DNA from: Mucor racemosus
Lineage: Eukaryota; Mucoromycota; Mucoromycetes; Mucorales; Mucoraceae
Reading direction: 5' to 3'
NCBI GenBank assembly: GCA_027405735.1
Contig: JAPEHQ010000006.1
Span: 1,302,001-1,366,000 of the forward strand
DNA: 64,000 bases
Within the stretch, counting starts at the first letter, position 1. The number at the start of each line of letters is the position of its first letter. Under the pieces are notes generated by a model, which was given only the letters and a program-made list of their open reading frames with translations, did not search any database and had not been told where the DNA came from. A program made the position numbers and the translations under genes. Shown piece after piece: positions 1 to 8,640 of the stretch.

Positions 1-930
1 GTCGGAGCTTTCTACTTCAGGAAATTAGCACAAGGAATTGCCAGCAGCCCAGGAGCCTTTGCGGACATAATGCAACGTTGCTTTGATGGCCTTATCAATA
101 GGATAATAGTGTTGTACTTGGACGATGTCACTACGTATAGTAATTCAAAGGACCCAAGACAACATTTGATCGACTTGGCAGCTACTTTCACTCGAATGAG
201 TCAACATGGAATTGTTTTGAATCCCGGTAAATGTCATTTCTTTAAAGAAGAAATTTTATTTCTTGGATACATAGTAACCAGGAACTCGATTAAACCGAAC
301 CCTGCCACTATCGAAAAGGTTAAGGATTTCGCTTTACCTACGACTGTAAAACAAGTACGAAGTTTCCTAGGTTTAGCCTCTTACTACAGACGATTTATTA
401 ATGGATTTGCTCGTATTGCTAGACCGTTACATAAACAATTACAAACCACCAAACAAATTCCTTGGAATGATGAAGCTACAAAAGCCTTCTATACATTAAA
501 AGAGAAATTAACAAGCTACCCAATTTTAAGAAAACCTGATTTTTCGAAACCTTTTGAAGTTATATGTGATGCGTCAATCTTAGGATTGGGGGCAATCCTC
601 ACCCAGCGGACCGAGGAGGGACACGAATATCCTATTATATTCTCTTCTAGATCGCTAAGAAATAGCGAAAAGAATTATGGAATCTCAAAATTAGAGTTGT
701 TAGCTGTTGTATGGTCTGTACAACTTTATCGCCCTTACCTTCTGGGATCACAATTTCAGATCACTATCATTTCTGATCACTCCTCTCTCTCGGGGTTACT
801 TAAAACAAAACAACCTACAGGAATTCTTGCAAGATGGATCGAAATACTGTCTGAATATAACTTTAAAATTATATATAGAAAAGGCAAAGTCAATGAAGCC
901 GCCGATTTTCTAAGTCGTTTAGGTTATTAA
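1..930 (+). CDS. reverse transcriptase (C-terminal part) and RNase H, partial at 5' end
   Basis: The reading frame is open from base 1; the first ATG at 70 is internal. Translation from base 1 gives the RT motif QG..SP.F (residues about 11-20), then the catalytic YLDD box at residues 39-42, then the thumb/connection region (SFLGLASYYRRFI). A full RNase H follows, with its carboxylates visible in the contexts VICDAS, LELLAVVW, IISDHSS and EAADFLSR. The enzyme copies element RNA into cDNA and degrades the RNA strand. The frame stops at 928-930 directly after the RNase H terminus, so the usual in-frame run into integrase is absent. The ORF has no frameshift or internal stop. Certain as a gypsy-type RT/RH; activity is unknown. 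Confidence 0.93.
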   Translation, partial: VGAFYFRKLAQGIASSPGAFADIMQRCFDGLINRIIVLYLDDVTTYSNSKDPRQHLIDLAATFTRMSQHGIVLNPGKCHFFKEEILFLGYIVTRNSIKPNPATIEKVKDFALPTTVKQVRSFLGLASYYRRFINGFARIARPLHKQLQTTKQIPWNDEATKAFYTLKEKLTSYPILRKPDFSKPFEVICDASILGLGAILTQRTEEGHEYPIIFSSRSLRNSEKNYGISKLELLAVVWSVQLYRPYLLGSQFQITIISDHSSLSGLLKTKQPTGILARWIEILSEYNFKIIYRKGKVNEAADFLSRLGY

Positions 931-1667
931 ATCAAGACATGTCAGTCCAATTCCCTGCAAGACGGTAAACTCTGGTTTAAAATGTCCAATACAGCCGAAG
1001 ACATCTATACTACATAAACTCTGCTCGTTGGTTGTCCAAAAAGCTGAATGACAACTAGTCAATTGACCATAAACTCTGCATAGTCGTACATGAGGATTAC
1101 ATAGTGACTCAAAACCTTGCTAATTCAAAAGGGTGCCTCGGATTTTGGCGTGGCACTACACCAATAAACATCTCTCAAAAACTACGTCCAAAGATTTTAC
1201 GACGATAAACTGTAACTCCCATATAGTCCAATATCATGCTACTGAAAGACTTTATTTTGATAAACTCATGTGCAGGTCCAAACTACTAAGTAGCTTATGA
1301 CGGTAAAAGACGAAATGTCCAAATCACTGTACTGTATGACACTATATTTTATAAACTCTGTATAAATGGTCCAGAAAGTGGAATGACCCTAAAAGCTAAT
1401 CAAGGTCCAGATTAAACAAGACGATAAACTACTGTCCAAAGATCTGAATAGACAATAAAAGCTGAATTTAAGTAACAAAAATCAACTCTAAAAACAATCA
1501 CAAAAACATTCAACAAAAACCATTCAACAATTCAAAAACATAACTCAAAACCAGTGCATAAAAGACAAGGAAAAACATATAGAAAATTTTTATAAACCAA
1601 AAACAATAAATAATTTTAAAAAACATAAAAACAACAAACTCAAAACCCCCCTTTTAAAACAACAAAT
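931..1667 (+). repeat. non-coding spacer with phased GTCCA quasi-repeats, then A-rich leader-like stretch
   Basis: This spacer sits where gypsy elements normally run in frame from RNase H into integrase. GTCCA occurs at 945, 984, 1034, 1186, 1226, 1276, 1317, 1369, 1405 and 1434. Most intervals alternate between about 40 and 50 bases (39, 50; then 40, 50, 41, 52), and many units also contain a GAC-gATAAACTCTG-like segment. From about 1470 to 1667 the sequence becomes very rich in A and CAA, resembling an unstructured mRNA leader, and ends at the integrase ATG. No ORF of note is present. The decamer AATCAAGACA occurs at both spacer edges (930-939 and 1671-1680). Function is unknown. Confidence 0.6.
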
Positions 1668-2987
1668 ATGAATCAAGACACAATTAATAACATCACACAC
1701 TACCTAAAATCTGCGTCTTTCTCTGAGGAGACTAGCTCAAAAGATAAAGAATACATCGAAAAGAATATACACAAATATACTATATACAAAGATTCCTTAT
1801 ACATGCTACAACCAACTGAAATGCATTGTCTAAAAAAGGTACTCAACCAAGAACAAGCAAAAGAAGCCTTTCTTCAATATCATTTTCATCCACTCGGAGG
1901 ACACTTTGCCTATGCAAATACTTTAAACAGAATATATCAAAAATATTATTGGCCAAATATAAATAAAGATATATATAAAATGTATAAAGAGTGTCCTAAG
2001 TGTCAGCTACATGGACCAAAATTTATCAATGAGAAAGCATATCCTGTTCCAGTGCCTATTAAGCCTTTTGCTCAGATAGGATTGGATATTAAACATGTCA
2101 GTCCATCTCAATCTGGTCATCGATATGTGATAGCAGCCATAGATTACTTAACTAAGTATGTTGAAGTTCGTGCTTTAAAGCAACAAACCGCCTCTGAAAT
2201 AGCCGCTTTTATATATGAAGAAATAATTACTCGCCATGGTTGCGTTAGAATAATTATCACTGACAATGGACGACCAATGATCTCTGAATTAGTCAATTTA
2301 GTGTGCAGAAATTTCGGCATCATTCATAAAACCATCTCTCCGTATCATTCACAAAGTCAAGGATTAATCGAAAGATTTAATCGAACACTTGATTCTTGCC
2401 TGAAAAAGCGTTCGAAAGAAGAAAAGAAAAATTGGGACCAATACCTCCCTGCTACAGCATTTGCTTACCGCTCAATAAAACAAGCTACAACTGGACTATC
2501 CCCCTTCTTTCTACTATATGGATATGAACCTGAGACACACTTCGATATGTCTTTGAGACCTTTGGATGTCAAAGATCCAAGCTTCGAACTCCAATTAATT
2601 GTCAGAACCACGGTTCAAATAGTTCACTTAAATAATGTACGAGAACTGGCTTTGAAGAAAATACAAAAATCTCAGAAATTACAAATAGAACGCCTAGAGA
2701 AGAAAATGTATCATCCTAAAAAGGAGTGGAAACCCTCTTTCAATATCGGTGACACGGTCAAACTTTATCGAGATAACATATCTACCTCTTGGAGTGCAAA
2801 AATAGACATTCGATGGTACGAAGATATCTTTTGTATCCATGAAAAACATAAGAAAGGATCCTATATAATCAAGAACATCTCCAACCCAGATGACCCCAAG
2901 TTACATTTAGTACACGGGAACCGACTCAAAGCTCATTTGAAACCAGCAGTGAATTGGGACCTAGAATTCAACATCAAAGCACATTGA
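1668..2987 (+). CDS. retrotransposon integrase as a free-standing ORF
   Basis: This 439-residue ORF starts at its own ATG behind an A-rich leader. It carries the HHCC zinc-binding domain (H74, H79, C109, C112) followed by a retroviral-type integrase core with D140, D199 and E235, giving the exact D,D35E spacing. The C-terminus resembles the GPF/Y module (residues about 355-425), but the GPF/Y signature is replaced by YEDIF. The enzyme would insert element cDNA into chromosomal DNA. It lies in a different frame from the RT/RNase H ORF, so expression as one polyprotein would need more than a simple frameshift. No stop or frameshift is visible inside it. Confidence 0.92.
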   Translation: MNQDTINNITHYLKSASFSEETSSKDKEYIEKNIHKYTIYKDSLYMLQPTEMHCLKKVLNQEQAKEAFLQYHFHPLGGHFAYANTLNRIYQKYYWPNINKDIYKMYKECPKCQLHGPKFINEKAYPVPVPIKPFAQIGLDIKHVSPSQSGHRYVIAAIDYLTKYVEVRALKQQTASEIAAFIYEEIITRHGCVRIIITDNGRPMISELVNLVCRNFGIIHKTISPYHSQSQGLIERFNRTLDSCLKKRSKEEKKNWDQYLPATAFAYRSIKQATTGLSPFFLLYGYEPETHFDMSLRPLDVKDPSFELQLIVRTTVQIVHLNNVRELALKKIQKSQKLQIERLEKKMYHPKKEWKPSFNIGDTVKLYRDNISTSWSAKIDIRWYEDIFCIHEKHKKGSYIIKNISNPDDPKLHLVHGNRLKAHLKPAVNWDLEFNIKAH

Positions 2988-3005
2988 TAAATCTCGACCG
3001 ATCTT

Positions 3006-3060
<55 letters not shown>

Positions 3061-3141
3061 AACACCAAAAAAAATTATTTTATACAAATAAAATACATTT
3101 CACTCAAGAATACTACCTGCCTCCAACTCGCTCCTCAAATC
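2988..3141 (+). repeat. 40-base A tract, TA run and leader-like sequence between integrase and third ORF
   Basis: About 40 consecutive A residues (roughly 3007-3046) are followed by a (TA)n run to about 3060 and an A/C-rich stretch that ends at the ATG at 3142. The A tract could be a microsatellite or a poly(A) remnant. No canonical AATAAA precedes it closely. Confidence 0.7.
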
Positions 3142-3534
3142 ATGAAAGAAAAACCATCCGACTTAAACTTGGACGACTTGGACGACTTGGACGAAGAAGT
3201 TGTCAGAGACAAAAAGGTGAAACAACAAACGCCCATCCAAATTCGAGGTGTGGCCAAACGCCAGCAGCAACAACAAAACAAAATTAGTAACCAGATAAAA
3301 GAAGCTATAGCTGTAATTTTACACGCAAAAGGTAGACTCGCCTACTACGAAGACATAAGAAAGAAAAATCTAAATCAAATAGTTTTGCCTGAACTAATCA
3401 AGGACCTCAATCACATAAAGCAAATATCTGACCCTGAAGAATACATAATGAAGAAAAAAAAATATATATCTCAATTCTTCAAAAAGAAATCGGACGCTGT
3501 TGCCTTCGCGCACAAACATTTGAAGAATGTTTAA
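3142..3534 (+). CDS. 130-residue charged ORF between integrase and 3' LTR, function unknown
   Basis: This ORF begins with a good ATG and ends 39 bases before the LTR. The product is very hydrophilic: an acidic repeat of LDD units at residues 9-17, a basic and glutamine-rich stretch around residues 26-46, then a probably helical, lysine-rich C-terminal half. No known domain, signal peptide or membrane segment is recognised. Its place after integrase and before the polypurine tract is where some gypsy elements carry an extra or env-like ORF, but the protein has no env-like features. It may be element-encoded or a captured host fragment. Confidence 0.5.
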   Translation: MKEKPSDLNLDDLDDLDEEVVRDKKVKQQTPIQIRGVAKRQQQQQNKISNQIKEAIAVILHAKGRLAYYEDIRKKNLNQIVLPELIKDLNHIKQISDPEEYIMKKKKYISQFFKKKSDAVAFAHKHLKNV

Positions 3535-3560
3535 GGAATGATCGGGTCGATCATTTCATC

Positions 3561-3570
3561 TAGTGGGGGA
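3561..3570 (+). promoter_or_regulatory. polypurine tract, plus-strand priming site
   Basis: A TAGTGGGGGA stretch ends three bases before the TGTTAC start of the LTR. A G-rich purine run immediately upstream of the 3' LTR is the expected plus-strand primer position. Confidence 0.7.
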
Positions 3571-3573
3571 ATA

Positions 3574-4313
3574 TGTTACAAATCGAACATTTATTATTTG
3601 AATAAACTCTTTTTTTTTGTTACCCTTGAACTCATCTTTCCAAATCTGTCACAATCTGTCAAAAGTAAAATCAAACACAAATTCAAAGCACGAAGGCTTT
3701 GTAACAACACCCATATATTCATAAAGATTCCTTTTTAATCAAACTTCTGGAGACTCGACTCTCTTTAATCCATAAATTTATTATATAATCCCTGCATTCA
3801 AGATACGACAACCATTTGATCTTGCCATGACTCACAATTACTCTTATTTTGCCCCAATTATTGGAAGGAGATCAGTTAAAGATTGATCTCGAACATATTA
3901 TCTACCTAGACATAGAAATTATTAGAAACAATTAGAAATTATACAATTATTATAAAAAGGAAGCTATAGACTTCAACCAAATAAAGATCGTCTTATATCT
4001 TACATACTTTATATCATATCTAAATTGCTCGCTATTCTATTAGTTAGGAGCTCAATTGTCTTTTATCCTTTTATATTACATTACATTATATACTAGATCC
4101 CTTGAACTGTCGTTAGAAGTTCATTGTACCTTTTCCACATTTACATCTTTCGTTTTATATACATTTATATAAAACATTTACTTACTAGTTGGACAACTAT
4201 AAACCTGGTGCTCATTGAATAGACATTACTGCTCTGGAAATATCTATTTTATTTACTTTCAATCCTACTTTCTCTTATTACTTTATCACTTTCACTAGTT
4301 ACCGCTCGTAACA
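3574..4313 (+). repeat. 3' LTR of the gypsy-like element, 740 bp
   Basis: The repeat begins TGTTAC and ends GTAACA, a 6-bp perfect terminal inverted repeat with the required TG..CA ends. Internally a TATA-like TATAAAAAGG lies near 3951 and an AATAAA near 3980, fitting a U3-R-U5 layout. The matching 5' LTR is off the window. The sequence directly after it (ATAAGCTGGGCTC) matches half of a palindromic repeat found intact at 43381-43430, so the element seems to have landed inside a copy of that repeat. Confidence 0.82.
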
Positions 4314-4683
4314 ATAAGCTGGGCTCAACAACATCTCTAAAAGAGATAAAGCTTATGATTAAAAAACTTCAAGTTTTATTTTTAATGATGTTGTAAAAAT
4401 AGACCACGCAAACTGACTTAATTGCCATTGATTTTAACGAATCGTTATCTTTCACATCCTTTATTTTAACTTTCCATTATATTTTTCAGTTCATTTTATA
4501 TTTTTTTCAGTTCATTTTATATTTTTATCAATTCAGTTTGGTCATTTTTAATTCATTATAAAGTATAGACTAGCCGCTCGATCTTGCCACGCTCAATTAC
4601 GGCGTCGTCCTGGGGGCTCACTTTTGCAATTTTTTTAATGAATGTATTATATGATTGGTAGCTCTACCTTGTTACGCTTGGTT
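4314..4683. repeat. repeat debris between LTR and family A copy 1
   Basis: 4314-4336 is the right half of the palindromic repeat seen at 43381-43430. 4560-4660 is a diverged copy of an internal family A segment that recurs at about 5465-5565, 22815-22915, 25125-25215 and 47445-47545, so family A fragments lie in partial tandem here. No gene is seen. Confidence 0.6.
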
Positions 4684-7600
4684 ATTAACTCCAGTAATGG
4701 TCATGTTTATGTTTATGACATTAGAGATATAAAGATAAGGCAAAAAATTAATGTAAATCAACTCTAGCACGATAATTAAAAATTAAAGATTTATTGTCAT
4801 CAAATAAATTATTGTACAGTATTAAAAGGTGTAAAGATTTACAGTAAAAAACTTGAATCGAGTAGGTACAGCATCGTAGATTCTTGGAGAAGTTTGCAAG
4901 TATCGTAAAATTTCTTATTTTTAAGACTTACAGGGCCTATAAGCGGAATATTAATTTCAAAAATTATTCTTGCCCAGGTCATTAATTTTGATACTTTTCG
5001 ATTTTTTTTTCTGATTTTGCAGATTTATAGTTAATTATACTACCAATTATAAAAACAAAAAATATACACATATAAAAGCTTTAGCGCTCTATTTGCTCAA
5101 TAAAAAACAACAAACACTTTTGTTGCTAAATATTACATGAAAATCCTTTAACCAAAAATTTGTTTTTGGGACAAAAGTATAAAGTTTCATTACTTAACAT
5201 TTAATATTAAGCTTTTATAAAATGTGTATCACCTATGGCTACAATTTTCTCTCACAATGTAGTATATTAAAACGTTGATTTTGGTATCAAAATTTGATTT
5301 TTCTGTTTTTTTATCAAAATCATGAGTATTGGTAAGGATAAAACGAGCCGCGAAAATGTCCGCTACAAAGTCTGATTTTTCAGACCTTGCATGGTTAAAT
5401 ATAAGAAATTTTTTAAAAAAACGCTTTTTTATTTAAAACTTAGATATACTGTATACCATAGCATAAGAGACTTAGCCGTTCAATTTTGCTGTCTTGCTAT
5501 GCTCAATTACGGCATCGCTCTAGGGGCTCGCTTTTGCAATTTTTTAATAAATGCATGACATGTGAGAGTTTATGGATACATACAATCTTATTTATAGAAA
5601 GAATAATAATAAAGACTAGTAACATTTATCATGGAGAACGTAGGCTTTATTACTAGAAAAACTAATGGTAAAAGAAAGAACCAAGAGCTTCTAGGTCTTG
5701 GTTTAAAAGAATTACATTTCAATATGAGTTAGAAATGGAATTGGCTTCAAAATTGGCTGTTTAATATCCTCGAAAACCGACAATATGACAGATGGTTTTT
5801 CTGGTAAAAAAATGGATGTTTCTATAATAACAGATATTGCCTACTATTTTGTTTGGTTTATGGTTCATGCATCATGCGCTATAATACTGCTTTTACATTG
5901 GCTTAAATGAGCAATTTAGCAGGGTTTTAATTGCGCTAAATAATGTAAGGCCTTAAAAATCCTTTTCTACGTGTGCTGTTTCTCTCTTTTTGGTTTTATA
6001 TCCCAAGGATATATTCACCGTTTGATAAGGCATATCAGACTATCAAGCTGGTATTCTTTTCTTTTACCTGAATACGCATGCTAACATAAGGAACTAATGT
6101 TTTTAATATAGGTGGCAGCCTATATTAGAGACTGATATTTTTATTAACAGCATTCTAAGATCAAATATCATTATCTACTACTGTATTGTTGGACGCATTT
6201 CTTGATTACCAAATTAAATCGAAGGCAATAATATTTATATCTAATCAATGAAAAAGTAAAACTAGTTACAAACCCACGAAATGTTCCAGAAAAGTGATAA
6301 AATTTCAAATGATATAGAAACAAAAAAAAAAAAGAATAATCTAATGTCTTGTCGTCTTGTCTAATAACAATAGTTTTGATCGTAGCTACTGTATACTTGA
6401 AAACAAATCCTTTTACAACTGACAATCGTAAACTAAAATAGTAAATTTAAAGAAGGTTAATTTGTTTAAATTTTATATGTGATAAAGTATTATTTACAAT
6501 CTTAGATTTGGCTTGCATATAAATTTAAGCAGTAAGCGTTATTTAAGTTTATGCTCGAGCAAAACTATTGTTGCTGTAAACATTATAGCTATAAACATAT
6601 TTACAAATGATAATAATTGTAAATACATTGGCTCTTGCATGTGCTGCTCTAAATCAACAACATCTTGAATTGTATTGTCTATAATCTATATTCATAATAG
6701 CAAATGTAATTTAAAACCCCATTATTCCAGTAAAAAATGCAATGAAATTTTGAGAACGGCACGATGCTCATGTACAAACCAACTTGTACCCATACGATCA
6801 GCTCATTATGCTTGATATATTGATATATCAGAAGTTTGCCCAGATGTAGAAATCCAGGAACAACTATTGAAATCCAACATGGCATGACATTTAGTAACTC
6901 ATACTAAATGTCATACACAACCACTACTAGTAGCATTAACAGCGACTATTAGGAGCATTCAGGAACACTTGGCAACAATAAAGCATAAGCAACCCTACAT
7001 CTTATCCAAATGATACAATCACAGATTCCTAATTCCACAAATTCCATTGTATATGATATGTTCCCAAATCATATCAAGCACCTCAATACCCGGCAATTTA
7101 TTAATAATATTAATAATTATATAGCTATCTAGAAAACATATGAATACGAAGTATCAATGAATTAATAAAATGTATCTTTTAGCAGAGTATTTTTATATTA
7201 GTATCTTTTGACATAACAATGCTCATGGTCAGATTTTATTATTATTATGCACAAATAGGAATAATAATATGCTTATGGGCAATTCTACTATTATGCACAC
7301 ATGGGATTAATGTCATGCATACGGACAGAATCTATAATTCTGCACATACAGACTTTTCGTTATGTTTGTGTGCAGTTGCTTTTGTTGTGCCTATGTGCAT
7401 ATTGTTATCTTTTTAGCCATTATTCAGTGGGCGCAACAACTCATCAGGCCATAGTGTGTAGCCCACCTGGGCACAACAAAATCATCTTGTGCAACACAGG
7501 TCGGCCGTAGTGCTTTTATATATAAATCCTTTAAATTTGTGATTTTATGGACTTTTTTTGAATTCGTTTGTATCATATTATACTTCTCAAGTTAAATCCG

Positions 7601-8640
7601 TTATTAGGCTAATAATGTTGTAGGTTGTATTTATGCTTTACTTAAAATAAGCCTTTGAATAATTAATAACAATACAGTTGAACCTTAATTTTTGTATGAA
7701 ATTTCGATACCTGCATCTTATAGCTGCATGAAATATTTAAACAACCGTGTCCGGGCTGTCCGGTGGTTTTTTCTAGAAATTTAAAGCTTGGAAATATCAT
7801 TAGATGGCCGCTTCCGACGATTGTTCGGCTTTTTTTTTGGAAGAGTGACCGTTGGCAAAAATATGGATCATATACTACACTTAATTTAATGTCATCGATT
7901 AAATGAACCAATAGATCTGTCATGAACCTGTCAAGCTTAATCTATTATTATACTACTATCCTAAACACATCACACATTATTACCTTATCCGAATTGCATA
8001 TCAATCTCCAGCTTATGCAAGACACTCTATTACTACCCGCACTGCGGCACAACCATTGACCACATTACAATATCAACTTACTCGCATTCAAGTTATAGAG
8101 TAATTCAGTAGCACTGTGTCCCTGAAGTCTAGTTCATGAAGGGAACTAGACTCTTAAATAATTGAGTATAAATAACTACCTTATTTTCATAATTCCTTTT
8201 GGTTTCTTTAACAGTTTTTCTTATCATTTTCCTTATTATATATTCTGAAATAAACCTAAACATAACAAATAGTCTTTGTCTGTGTCTCTTGCCCCTTATA
8301 TAATATAATACTGGTAGATTGTTTCGGATATTCTTTGAAAAGTTTTATAAAATCAAATAATGGCTCGAAATTGAATTTTGAAGTTGCACTAAGTGCACAA
8401 TAGATGGACAAAGAACATATCATAATTTCATTAGCTAACAGCTGTTGAAGAAAGATTTTTGGACAGATTTTTGGAAAAAAAAAGTCTTTTCTTCTGCTTG
8501 AAAAAATAAAACTGTTGGAAAAATACTCGTAATTAATGAATATTGATCCAAAAGGGCTAAAAGCTTTAAAATATGTAATGCAGCTGTAGCAGTATCCAGA
8601 ATTAAATTTTCAGCATTCTATTGATTTGTTGGTTAAATCA
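4684..8640. repeat. family A long repeat, copy 1
   Basis: This is a roughly 4-kb non-coding repeat that can be followed almost line by line in copies 3 (24288-28435) and 4 (46510-50053) and partly in copy 2. It opens with a decayed remnant of a dynein intermediate chain exon end (4684-4728). Next comes a segment ending around 5562 with a decayed but recognisable frame. About 220 bp at 5562-5785 are missing from the other copies. A perfect 12-bp hairpin lies at 6885-6913, a pogo-like inverted-repeat end near 7676, and a 9-bp hairpin at 8127-8151 next to a TATA-like and an AATAAA-like motif. No intact transposase is seen. Confidence 0.8.

Larger units (their letters stand above)
1..4313 (+). 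mobile_element. Ty3/gypsy-like LTR retrotransposon, 3' part
   Basis: The window opens inside the pol region of an LTR retrotransposon and runs to the end of its 3' LTR. Order: end of reverse transcriptase plus RNase H (1-930), a non-coding spacer (931-1667), a separate integrase ORF (1668-2987), an A-tract and leader-like stretch (2988-3141), a third ORF (3142-3534), a G-rich polypurine tract (3561-3570) and an LTR (3574-4313). RT before RNase H before integrase is the Ty3/gypsy order. The 5' LTR, primer-binding site, gag and protease lie outside the window, so the target duplication cannot be checked. RT/RH and integrase are in different frames with a stop and 737 bases between them, which is atypical. 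All three visible ORFs are free of internal stops, so the element does not look old. Confidence 0.85.

Noticed and set aside
931..1667. Spacer as a CRISPR array or a simple intron in pol
   Set aside because: Motif units are not true repeats with unique spacers, and the host is eukaryotic. No convincing GT...AG pair joins the two frames.
931..1667. Spacer as a second LTR copy (its length is close to the 740-bp LTR)
   Set aside because: No sequence similarity to 3574-4313; the equal length appears to be coincidence.
7929..8267. Internal LTR in family A (TGTCAAGC...ATAACA with TATA and AATAAA)
   Set aside because: Layout is LTR-like but ends are imperfect and no target duplication is seen; left as part of family A.
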